DNA from: Actinomycetota bacterium
GTDB lineage: Bacteria > Actinomycetota > Acidimicrobiia > Acidimicrobiales > CADCSY01
Assembly: GCA_004366205.1 (NCBI GenBank)
Contig: SIRW01000019.1
Coordinates: 54,821-118,820 of the forward strand
Direction: 5' to 3'
Length of the DNA: 64,000 nt
The notes beneath the pieces were generated by a model that saw only the letters and a list, made by a program, of their open reading frames with translations, was not told the DNA's origin and did not search any database. Each line of letters opens with the position of its first letter. The stretch's first letter is position 1. Of this stretch, positions 22,578 to 30,954 are shown in pieces. A program made the translations under genes and the position numbers.

Positions 22578-24629
22578 TCAAGCGTCGCGCCGGCGGGCGT
22601 GATCGGCGACCACCCCGAGCAGGGCCTCGCCGTAGCGCTGGGCCTTGACGGGGCCGATGCCCGGCAGGTCGAGCAGCTCATCGCGGCTGGCGGGCAGCGC
22701 TCGTGCGAGCGCCGCGAGCGTGCTGTCGGGTAGCACCACGGAGGTCGGTACCCGAGCCGACCGGGCGGCGTTCGCCCGCCAGCGCCGCAACGCCTCGACG
22801 AGGCGGTGATCGGGTGTGGCGGCCCCACCGGCATCGCGCCCGGCGCAAGCCGCCAGCTCGCGACGCTGGGCGTCCAGGCGGGCCCGCCACGCCTCGCCGG
22901 TGTCGGCGGCGGGGCGATCGGCGGTCGCGGCGCCGGGTGCCTGCAGCAGCTCGAGCCAGGGCGACGGCTGCCGTTCGCTCACCCGTTCGCCGAAGGTCCG
23001 CTCGGCCGCCCACGAGCAGTGCAGCTCGCGCTCGGCCCGGGTGACGGCGACGTAGAGCAGCCGCCGCTCCTCGTCGACGGCGGCCGGGGTGCGGGCGTGG
23101 GCGATGGGCACGAAGCCCTGCTCGAGCCCCACGATGTGCACGACCGGCCACTCGAGGCCCTTGGCGGCGTGGAAGGTCGCCAGCTCGACGGCGTCCCTGG
23201 GGCCCTCGGGGGGATCGCGGCGCGTCGTGGCCGCGAGCCAGGCGAGGAACCCGCCGGTGGTCCCGGCGGGGTCGGCGGCCAGGAACTCCCGCCCGAGGCG
23301 GACGAGCTCGAGCAGCGACGCCGACCGTTGATCGGATGGCTCGTCTTCGCCGAGCACGGCCTCCACGTCCTCTGGCCGCGGCGTGCGGGCCGCCACGTCG
23401 AGATCGACGAGCGCGGGGTCGAGCGGCCGGCCGGGCGCGCGCCGGAGCTCGGCCAGCGCGGCCGCGACCTCGGGTCGGTCGAGGAAGGGTGTGGCGCCAC
23501 GCACCCGGTACGGGACGGACGCCGCGCTGAGAGCCTCCTCGACGAGCGCGAGCTGGCCGTGGGTGCGGGCGAGCACGGCGAGGTGCGACCACGGCGTGCC
23601 GGGCCCGTGCCGGTCGCGTAGCGACCGCGCCACCGCACGGGCCTCGGCGTGGCCGTCGGGGTGGGCGCGTACGACCGGGGCCTGACCGCTCAGCCGGTGG
23701 GCGCGCAGGTGCGTGCCGGCGGGTCGGCCGGTGCCGGTGAGCACGGCGTGGGCGGCGGCGAGGATCTCAGGGGTCGAGCGGAAGCTGTCGACGAGCCGTA
23801 CCGTCGTCGAACCGGGGTACCGCTGGGCGAACCCGGCGAGCAGCGTCGGGTCGGCGCCGTTCCATGCGTAGATGGCTTGATCGGGGTCGCCGACCACACA
23901 GAGGTCGGGGCGATCGCCCCGCCACGCCTCGAGCAGGCGGAACTGCGCGGGGTTGACGTCCTGGAACTCGTCCACGAAGAGGTGGCGGAACCGCCACCGC
24001 TGCCGCGCCGCGACGTCGCGGTCACCTTCGATGGCGGCGGCGCACTCGGCGAGCAGGTCGTCGAAGTCGAGCAGGCCCCGCCGTCGCTTCTCGTCCTCGT
24101 ACCGCCGGAACACCGCAGCGAGCTGCTCGGGCGGCAGCGGCGGGCGCCGGCCGGCCGCCGCACCGGCCGCCGGGTAGTCGTCCGGGGTGACGAGCCGAGC
24201 TTTTGCCCACTCGATCTCGGCCGCCACCTCCGCGGGGTGGACAGCCTGGGGGCCGCCGGTGGGCAGCAGGCGAGCGAGCAGCCGGACCTTCCGTTCGAGC
24301 AGCTCGGGGGCGGCACGCCCGCGGTCGGCCCAGATGCGCCGGAGCTGGGCGTAGGCGACGGCGTGGAAGGTGCCGGCGACGACCTGGTCCCGGACCCCGA
24401 GCGCTGCCAGGCGGCGGCTGAGCTCGGCCGCCGCCCGCCGGGTGAAGGTGAGGGCGAGGACGTGGGGTGCATCTGCAGTCCCGGTGAGGACCCGGTGGGC
24501 GATCCGGTGCGTCAGCACCCGGGTCTTTCCGGAGCCCGGCCCGGCGAGGATGCACAGGGGCGCGCCCGTCGAGGTCACCGCCTCGCGCTGGCAGGCCGTC
24601 AGCCCCTCGAGCAGGCGTGCTTCGTCCAT
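22578..24629 (-). CDS. UvrD/PcrA-type ATP-dependent DNA helicase with C-terminal HRDC domain
   Basis: LTACQREAVTSTGAPLCILAGPGSGKTRVLTHRIAH; FVDEFQDVNPAQFRLL; VVGDPDQAIYAWNGADP; HRDC-like C-terminus. Confidence 0.93.
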   Translation of the reverse strand: MDEARLLEGLTACQREAVTSTGAPLCILAGPGSGKTRVLTHRIAHRVLTGTADAPHVLALTFTRRAAAELSRRLAALGVRDQVVAGTFHAVAYAQLRRIWADRGRAAPELLERKVRLLARLLPTGGPQAVHPAEVAAEIEWAKARLVTPDDYPAAGAAAGRRPPLPPEQLAAVFRRYEDEKRRRGLLDFDDLLAECAAAIEGDRDVAARQRWRFRHLFVDEFQDVNPAQFRLLEAWRGDRPDLCVVGDPDQAIYAWNGADPTLLAGFAQRYPGSTTVRLVDSFRSTPEILAAAHAVLTGTGRPAGTHLRAHRLSGQAPVVRAHPDGHAEARAVARSLRDRHGPGTPWSHLAVLARTHGQLALVEEALSAASVPYRVRGATPFLDRPEVAAALAELRRAPGRPLDPALVDLDVAARTPRPEDVEAVLGEDEPSDQRSASLLELVRLGREFLAADPAGTTGGFLAWLAATTRRDPPEGPRDAVELATFHAAKGLEWPVVHIVGLEQGFVPIAHARTPAAVDEERRLLYVAVTRAERELHCSWAAERTFGERVSERQPSPWLELLQAPGAATADRPAADTGEAWRARLDAQRRELAACAGRDAGGAATPDHRLVEALRRWRANAARSARVPTSVVLPDSTLAALARALPASRDELLDLPGIGPVKAQRYGEALLGVVADHARRRDA

Positions 24630-24689
24630 GCCCTCGAACGGTACCGGCGGGGTGTATCGGCGCCGGGGACCCGTCGCTATCCTCGCCCC

Positions 24690-25037
24690 GTGATCGACGT
24701 CGACCCCGTCCGCTTCGAGCAGCTGGTCGCGGACGCCCTCGACGGCATCCCCGCTGAGCTGGCCGAGCGCATGGAGAACGTCGCCGTGTTCGTCGAGGAC
24801 CGCCCGCGCCAGCGCGGCCTGCTCGGGCTGTACCAGGGAGTCCCGCTCACCGAGCGCGACAGCGGCTACTCCGGCATGGTGATGCCTGACCGCATCACGA
24901 TCTACCGGCTGCCCATCTGCGAGATCAGCCGCAGCGAGCAGGAGGTCGTCGACCAGGTGCGCATCACCGTCGTGCACGAGGTCGCCCACCACTTCGGCAT
25001 CGACGACGAGCGCCTGCACGAGCTGGGGTGGGCGTGA
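24690..25037 (+). CDS. Metallopeptidase family protein (minimal zincin)
   Basis: ALDGIPAELAERMENVAVFVEDRP...ITVVHEVAHHFGIDDERLHELGW. Confidence 0.93.
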   Translation: MIDVDPVRFEQLVADALDGIPAELAERMENVAVFVEDRPRQRGLLGLYQGVPLTERDSGYSGMVMPDRITIYRLPICEISRSEQEVVDQVRITVVHEVAHHFGIDDERLHELGWA

Positions 25038-25573
25038 TGGCCCACCTCGCCGTGGTCGCGGTCGGTGCCGACCGGCCGGGGATCGTCGCTGCCGTCACCG
25101 GTGTGCTCGTGGAGTCGGGATGCAACCTCGAGGACACGTCCATGACGCTCCTCGGAGGGCACTTCGCCATGATGCTCGTCGTCGCCGCGCCCCTCGAGCT
25201 GACGCCCGAGCAGCTCGAGGAGGCCCTCGGCGATGTCGCCGCCGACCTGGGTCTCGTCGTGGCCGTGCGCCCGATCGGGGAGGAGGCCGCCGCCGGGTTC
25301 GAGGGCACCCGCTGGGGTGTCTCGGTGTACGGCGCCGACCGGCCGGGGATCGTGCACCGAGTCACCAGCCTGCTGGCGTCCCGGTCGGTGAACATCGTGG
25401 ACCTGAGCACCAGGGTGATCGGCGACCCCGAACGACCGGTCTACGCCATGCTGCTCGAGGTCGTGCTGCCCGACGGGCTGGACCCGGGCCTGCTCGAGCG
25501 CGAGCTTGCCGGACTCCGCGACGAGCTCGGGGTCGAGTGCCACATGCACCGCGTCGACACCGACATCCTCTGA
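25037..25573 (+). CDS. Tandem ACT-domain protein (GcvR-like)
   Basis: Two ACT repeats: VAVGADRPGIVAAVTGVL and VYGADRPGIVHRVTSLLASRSVNIVDLSTRV. Confidence 0.88.
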   Translation: MAHLAVVAVGADRPGIVAAVTGVLVESGCNLEDTSMTLLGGHFAMMLVVAAPLELTPEQLEEALGDVAADLGLVVAVRPIGEEAAAGFEGTRWGVSVYGADRPGIVHRVTSLLASRSVNIVDLSTRVIGDPERPVYAMLLEVVLPDGLDPGLLERELAGLRDELGVECHMHRVDTDIL

Positions 25574-25577
25574 CCAC

Positions 25578-26075
25578 GTGATCCGCCCGGTCGTGCTCCT
25601 CCCCGAGGCCGTCCTGTCGCGGCCCGCGGCGCGGGTGGGCGAGATCGACGACGGCGCCCTCGCCCTGGCGGCTGACCTCGTCGACACCATGCGGGCCTAC
25701 CCCCACTGCGTCGGGTTGGCCGCACCACAGATCGGGGTGGGCGTCCGGGCGTTCTCGCTCGACGTGACCGGGCACCCCAAGGCCCGCTCGTGCCACGGCG
25801 AGCTGGTGCTCTTCGACCCCGAGATCGTGCTGGCCGAGGGGCCCGTCGTCGGTCGCGAGGGGTGCATGAGCGTGCCCGACCTCACCGGGGACGTCGCCCG
25901 GGCCACCCGGGTCGTGGTGCGGGGGATGACCCCGGAAGGCGAGGAGCGGGTCCTCGAGTGCGACGCGTTCGAGGCCCGGGCCGTCCAGCACGAGATCGAT
26001 CACCTGGACGGGCTGCTCTTCCTCGACCGAGTGGTGGCCGCCGACCGGGTGTTCCGCCGCCGCGTCTACCGCTGA
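25578..26075 (+). CDS. def: Peptide deformylase
   Basis: GLAAPQIG, EGCMSVP, QHEIDHLDGLLFLDR motifs. Confidence 0.93.
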   Translation: MIRPVVLLPEAVLSRPAARVGEIDDGALALAADLVDTMRAYPHCVGLAAPQIGVGVRAFSLDVTGHPKARSCHGELVLFDPEIVLAEGPVVGREGCMSVPDLTGDVARATRVVVRGMTPEGEERVLECDAFEARAVQHEIDHLDGLLFLDRVVAADRVFRRRVYR

Positions 26076-26079
26076 CCTC

Positions 26080-26116
26080 AGAAAAACGCCACCGGGCCGG
26101 CGAAGCCGGCCCGGTG
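26080..26116 (-). terminator. Rho-independent terminator on minus strand, downstream of the DUF6458-like gene
   Basis: Minus strand: CACCGGGCCGGC-TTC-GCCGGCCCGGTG followed by GCGTTTTTC. Confidence 0.8.
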
Positions 26117-26184
26117 GGTGAGCGGTTGGCACGCGGAACCGCTCAAACCATGTGCTGCGTGCCTTTGACCTGTCTGCGGGGAGA

Positions 26185-26406
26185 TCAGACGACCTCGCGG
26201 TCGTAGTCCCGCACGATCCGCTCCTCGCGGGTGCCGAAGGGAGCGAAGCTGCTCCAGAACAGCAGCGAGAGCAGCATGCCGATCGCGCCGACGATCATCA
26301 GGATGACGCCGACGGTGGCGATGTCGATGCCCTGGACCTGGGCCTCCACCGCGAAGGCGAGGATGGCGCCGAGTGCCAGGAAGAAGATGCTGATGCCGAT
26401 GCCCAT
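26185..26406 (-). CDS. DUF6458-like small membrane protein
   Basis: MGIGISIFFLALGAILAFAVEAQVQGIDIATVGVILMIVGAIGMLLSLLFWSSF... Confidence 0.85.
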   Translation of the reverse strand: MGIGISIFFLALGAILAFAVEAQVQGIDIATVGVILMIVGAIGMLLSLLFWSSFAPFGTREERIVRDYDREVV

Positions 26407-26540
26407 CGTGGTTGTCACCTCCTGCAGGCTGCGCCTGCTGCGATCCGTCTGGGGGGACCGCCGTGTCACGACGAGGGGTACCCCCGCGCGCGGTGCGCGA
26501 AACCTGCGGGGCGTGCGTGCCGGCGTGCCCCGAGGCGTGC

Positions 26541-27542
26541 TCAGCGCTCGTCCCGGCGCGCACCCACAGCGGCGCGGACCGCCCACCCCGCCACCGCCGC
26601 ACCGGGTTCGGCCAGGGCCACCACGCAGCCGCCGAACCCGCCCCCCATGAGACGGGCGCCGAGCACACCGGGCGTGGCCGTCAGCTGGTCGACGAGGGCG
26701 TCGAGCTCGGGTGTGGAGACCTCGGCGTCGTCGCGGAGGCTCACGTGGCTGGCGGTGAGCAGCGCGCCCGCCCGGGCGAGGTCCCCGGCGCGCAGCGCGG
26801 CGACGAAGTCCAGCACGCGGGCGCACTCGGTGATCACGTGGCGAGCCCGGCGAGCGAGCACACCGTCCTCCAGCGCCTCGGCATCGGCCACGGAGGCGGC
26901 CCGCAGCGGGCCGAGCGCCCGCTGGGCGGCTTCCGCCTGGGCGCGGCGCTCGGCGTAGCCGCTCGCCGCCAGGCGCCGCGGCTGCCCCGAATCCACCACC
27001 ACGACGGCGAGGTCCTCGGGTAGCGGTACGGGCTCGACCTCGAGCGTCGCGCAGTCGATGAGGAGGGCGTGCCCCTCCACGCCGGCCGCGCTCGCCAGCT
27101 GGTCCATGACCCCGCACGGCACGCCCGAGGCCCGCTGCTCGGCGCGCTGGCACAGCAGCGCCAGGTCCGTCGCCGAGCCCGTGAAGCCCAGCGCCAGCGC
27201 CACCGCGACCTCGAGGGCGGCGCTCGACGACATGCCGCCGCCCACGGGGATGGTCGAGGTCACCCGCCCGTCGAACCCCCGCTCGGGCCGCAGCTCGGCG
27301 ACGACCCCGGCCACGTACCGGGCCCAAGGGGGTTCGACGGCGGCCGGGTCGTCGATGTCGAGGGGAACCTCGGCGGGCTCGCTAGCCGACTCGGAGACCA
27401 GGCGCACCCATCCGCCGTCGGGCGCGCCCTCGACCGTGGTGGCGCGGTCAACCGCCATCGGCAGCACCAGCCCGCCGACGTAGTCGACGTGCTCGCCGAT
27501 CAGGTTCACCCGCCCGGGGGCGACCGCCCGGACCGTCGTCAC
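26541..27542 (-). CDS. galK: Galactokinase
   Basis: APGRVNLIGEHVDYVGGLVLPMAVDRAT; PVGGGMSSSAALEVAVALAL; RLMGGGFGGCVVALA. GTG start at 27542. Confidence 0.93.
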   Translation of the reverse strand: MTTVRAVAPGRVNLIGEHVDYVGGLVLPMAVDRATTVEGAPDGGWVRLVSESASEPAEVPLDIDDPAAVEPPWARYVAGVVAELRPERGFDGRVTSTIPVGGGMSSSAALEVAVALALGFTGSATDLALLCQRAEQRASGVPCGVMDQLASAAGVEGHALLIDCATLEVEPVPLPEDLAVVVVDSGQPRRLAASGYAERRAQAEAAQRALGPLRAASVADAEALEDGVLARRARHVITECARVLDFVAALRAGDLARAGALLTASHVSLRDDAEVSTPELDALVDQLTATPGVLGARLMGGGFGGCVVALAEPGAAVAGWAVRAAVGARRDER

Positions 27543-28432
27543 GGCCGGGCGTCCCGCAGCTGGCGCGCCGCGTGGGCGGGGTCGACCGGGTTGAAGTACA
27601 CCCCCGAGCCGAGCTCGCCGGCGGCGACGAAACGGGGCGTGCCCGGCGCCCGGTGGTAGGGCGCGAGGTGCAGGTGCACGTGCGCCGCCGGCCACTCGCC
27701 GCCGTCGGTCGGGCGCTGGTGGAACCACAGCATGTACGGCATGGGCTCGGCGAACAGCGCGTCGAGCCGGGCGAGCACCTCGACGAGCACGGAGGCGAGG
27801 TCGCGATGGGTCGCTCGGGCGGCGGGGAGGTCGGGGAGGTGTTCGGCGGGCGCCACGCGGACCTCGTAGGGCCAGGCCGCCGCCGTGGGCACCCACGCCC
27901 GCCACGGGCCCGAGCGGGTCACGACCTGCTCGGCGGGCGGCTCGTCATCGCAGAGCCGGCAGGGCCCGTGGAGCTCGGCGAGCGGGTTCGGCGGCACCGC
28001 GCCGAAGGCGTAGATCTGGCCGTGAGGGTGGGGGATCGTGGCGCCGACCTCGGTGCCCCGGTTCTCGAACACGAGCACGTAGGCGACATCGGCTCGGGCC
28101 CCGAGCGCCGCGGTGCGCTCGGACCAGAGGCGCACGACCCGCTCGGCGCCGTCGACGCCGAGGCTCCAGAACGTGGCGTCGTGCTCCGGGGTGTACAGCA
28201 CGATCTCGCACCGGCCGTCCGGCAGCGCCGGCCAGCGGTTCGGGAACCAGCGCGTCTGGTAGGGCTCGGGCGCCTCGAGGCCGCCCGGGCAGAACGGACA
28301 GTCGGTGCGGGGCAGGTTGGGACGCTTCTGCCGGCTCGCGGTCACGACGACACCCCGGCCCGTCAGCGGGTCGCGGCGGTGGTCCACGCCGGGCTCCGCC
28401 GCCGGCGGGCGCGCCTCAGCCGAGCACACCAC
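27539..28432 (-). CDS. galT: Galactose-1-phosphate uridylyltransferase (start uncertain)
   Basis: DCPFCPGG, RWFPNRWPAL, VFENRGTEVGATIPHPHGQIYAFGAVPPNP, HVHLHLAPYHRAPGTPRFVAAGELGSGVYFNPVDP. Confidence 0.9.
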   Translation of the reverse strand: MVCSAEARPPAAEPGVDHRRDPLTGRGVVVTASRQKRPNLPRTDCPFCPGGLEAPEPYQTRWFPNRWPALPDGRCEIVLYTPEHDATFWSLGVDGAERVVRLWSERTAALGARADVAYVLVFENRGTEVGATIPHPHGQIYAFGAVPPNPLAELHGPCRLCDDEPPAEQVVTRSGPWRAWVPTAAAWPYEVRVAPAEHLPDLPAARATHRDLASVLVEVLARLDALFAEPMPYMLWFHQRPTDGGEWPAAHVHLHLAPYHRAPGTPRFVAAGELGSGVYFNPVDPAHAARQLRDARP

Positions 28433-29849
28433 GGGCTCCGGCGCGCAGCCCCTCGATGATGCGGCGGCACTCGCCCGCGGCGTCGTGGCCCATGGCGTCG
28501 CGGTCGGACCACGCGGCTCCCCGTTCCCGGTCGATGCCGTAGAGCCCGAAGCGGGGCTCGTAGCTGCCCCATTCGTAGTTGTCGGCGAGCGTCCAGTGGT
28601 AGTAGGCGCCGACCGGGGTGCCCGCATCGATGGCGGCCACGACCGCTGCGAGGTTCTCGCGCAGGTACCGGGGCCGGTCCCAGCCGTCGAGGCGCGGGTA
28701 CGACCGCCCGGCGCGCACGCGGTTGCACATGCCGTTCTCGACCACCCAGACGTCGAGGCCGGGCTCGTGCGACCGGCGGCACCAGCGGGTGAGCCCCTCG
28801 GGGTCGGGCGGGTCGTCCCACAGCTGGCGGGCCGGCTCCCAGGCGCGGCCACCAGCCGTGCGGTGGCCGGGCAGGCGAAGGTGTCGCGAGGTGAGGGGGT
28901 CGTAGTAGTCGATCTGGGTCACGTCGACGGTGCAGTCGTGGGGGCTGGCGTACACCGCCGCAACCGTGCGGGGGAACGCCTGCTCGAGCGGTACGGCGCC
29001 GCGGGCGAGGCGGCGGACGGCGCCCTCGAGGCGCGTGCCGCCGGGGGGGATGCCGACGTCGGCGTGCCAGGCCCGCCGGCGCCGGACGAGCCACCGGCGC
29101 AGCCCGTGCCGGTCGACCCCGTGGCGGCGGGCGAGCAGCAGGTCCGTGCCAAGCCGGTCGAGCTCGTAGACCGAGAACGAGTACGGGTTGACCCCCACGA
29201 CGCTGTCGGGCTGGCGCGCCTTGACGGCGTCGTAGGCGAGCACGTGCGCCGCGAGCAGGTTGTCGTAGGCGCGCACCACGTTGCCGGTGTGCAGGCGCTG
29301 GCCCGGTGGGAACGCCCCGAGGAAGAAGCTGGCCAGGGCGAGCACGTTGGGCTCGTTGACCGTCACCCACTGCCGGCAGCGGCCACCGAGGCGGTCGACG
29401 GCCAGCGCCGCCCACTCGGCGAAGCGCTCGGGCGAGCGCGGCGTCAGCCAGAAGTCCTCTCCCAGCCACCGCGGGTGCGTGAAGTGGTGCAGGCTCACGA
29501 GCGGCTCGAGCCCTCGGGCGCGGCACCCGTCGAGGATCTCGCCGTAGCGGGCGAAGGCGTCCTCGTCGATCGCGCCGGGCACGGGCTCGCAGCGGGCCCA
29601 CTCGACCGACAGCCGGAAGGCGTCGCAGCCCGCGGCCACGGCCCGCTCGAGGTGGGCTTCGGCGTCGGACCAGAAGCGCACCGCCTCGCCCGAGGGCTCG
29701 ACCCGGCCGGCGTCCTCCCAGCGCTTCCAGTTGTTGGCGGGCTGGCCGGGGCCGTTGTACCCGCCCTCGGTCTGGAACCCGGCGGTGGCCACACCGAACC
29801 GGAAGCCCTCCGGCAAGCGGAACGGGGTGTCGTCGGCGGCAGCCACCAT
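28416..29849 (-). CDS. Glycoside hydrolase family 1 (beta-glucosidase/galactosidase-like)
   Basis: FRFGVATAGFQTEGGYNGPGQPANNWKRWEDAGRV; FRLSVEWARCEP; WVTVNEPNVLA; VVENGM; YYHWTLADNYEWGSYEPRFGLYGID. Confidence 0.93.
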   Translation of the reverse strand: MVAAADDTPFRLPEGFRFGVATAGFQTEGGYNGPGQPANNWKRWEDAGRVEPSGEAVRFWSDAEAHLERAVAAGCDAFRLSVEWARCEPVPGAIDEDAFARYGEILDGCRARGLEPLVSLHHFTHPRWLGEDFWLTPRSPERFAEWAALAVDRLGGRCRQWVTVNEPNVLALASFFLGAFPPGQRLHTGNVVRAYDNLLAAHVLAYDAVKARQPDSVVGVNPYSFSVYELDRLGTDLLLARRHGVDRHGLRRWLVRRRRAWHADVGIPPGGTRLEGAVRRLARGAVPLEQAFPRTVAAVYASPHDCTVDVTQIDYYDPLTSRHLRLPGHRTAGGRAWEPARQLWDDPPDPEGLTRWCRRSHEPGLDVWVVENGMCNRVRAGRSYPRLDGWDRPRYLRENLAAVVAAIDAGTPVGAYYHWTLADNYEWGSYEPRFGLYGIDRERGAAWSDRDAMGHDAAGECRRIIEGLRAGARGVLG

Positions 29850-29901
29850 CGGCGGGACAGCATGGCACGGCGGCGACGCCGCGCATCCGCCCCCCTAAGC
29901 G

Positions 29902-29948
29902 TTCTGTGAGGATCTTCTGCTGCTATGCCGTAGAAGATCCTCACAGAA
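29902..29948. repeat. Perfect 17-bp inverted repeat with 13-nt loop
   Basis: TTCTGTGAGGATCTTCT-gctgctatgccgt-AGAAGATCCTCACAGAA in the gap between 28416..29849(-) and 29977..30873(-). Confidence 0.9.
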
Positions 29949-29976
29949 GTGACCCTGGGGGGCGGGCCTGGGCCGG

Positions 29977-30873
29977 TCAGGTGAGGCCGAGGGCGGCGGC
30001 GAGGCGGTCGACGGCGTCGAGGTCCCACGGTGCCCGCAGGGCAATGTTGACCTGGTCGGCGCCGGCGTCGACGTAGGTGCCGATGCGGTCGAGGACCTCC
30101 TGGTCGCTGCCGCCGAGCACGCCGGGGCGCACGTACTCCGCCAGGCCCCCGAACTGGGCGCGCAGGTCGTCCTCGGTCCAGGCGAGCCCGAGGTTCACCG
30201 CGCAGCGGACCTCGCCCGGGTCGCGGCCGGCGTCCTCGCAGTGGCGGTGCAGCACCGAGCGCTTGTGGGCGAACACCTCGGGCGGCACGAACGGCACGTT
30301 CCAGCCGTCGGCGAACCGGGCGGCGATGCGCAGCGTGCGCTTCTCGCCGCCACCTCCGATCCACACCGGCAGGGCGTCCTGCACCGGACGGGGTTCGTTG
30401 CGGGCGTCGGTCAGCGTGAACCAATCGCCGGTGAAGTCGGTGGTCTCGTTCCGCAGGAGGCCGCGCACGCAGGCGGCGGCCTCCTCGAGCTGGTCCATCC
30501 GGGTCCTGACCGGCGGGAACTCGATGCCGTAGGCGTCGTACTCGACCTGGCTCCAGCCCGCGCCGAGCCCGATGGCGGCCCGCCCGCCCGACAGGTGGTC
30601 GATCGTGGTGATGGCGTTCGCCAGCACGGCGGGGTGGCGATAGCCCACCGAGTAGACGAGGCACCCGCACGTGACCCGCTTGGTCTCGCACGCCAGGGCG
30701 GCGTGGGCGGCCACGGCCTCGAAGCACTGGGCGCCCTCGTCCAGCGTGGCGGCGTAGAAGTGGTCCCACACCGAGATCCAGCCGAACCCCAGGTCTTCGA
30801 TGCGCCGCCACACCGAGCGCAGCTCGTTGATCGTCGTGTTCTGAAGCCCGACGTGGGCCCCGTAGATCGTCAT
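29977..30873 (-). CDS. LLM-class F420-dependent oxidoreductase
   Basis: MTIYGAHVGLQNTTINELRSVWRRIEDLGFGWISVWDHFYA...GGRAAIGLGAGWSQVEYDAYGIEFPPVRTRMDQLEE. Confidence 0.9.
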   Translation of the reverse strand: MTIYGAHVGLQNTTINELRSVWRRIEDLGFGWISVWDHFYAATLDEGAQCFEAVAAHAALACETKRVTCGCLVYSVGYRHPAVLANAITTIDHLSGGRAAIGLGAGWSQVEYDAYGIEFPPVRTRMDQLEEAAACVRGLLRNETTDFTGDWFTLTDARNEPRPVQDALPVWIGGGGEKRTLRIAARFADGWNVPFVPPEVFAHKRSVLHRHCEDAGRDPGEVRCAVNLGLAWTEDDLRAQFGGLAEYVRPGVLGGSDQEVLDRIGTYVDAGADQVNIALRAPWDLDAVDRLAAALGLT

Positions 30874-30954
30874 GCCGGCAACCGTAGGCTCGGGCTCGGG
30901 CCGGCGCAGGCGAGCGGAGCAGGGGCTGCGATCACGGTGCCCTACTGTTCGGGC

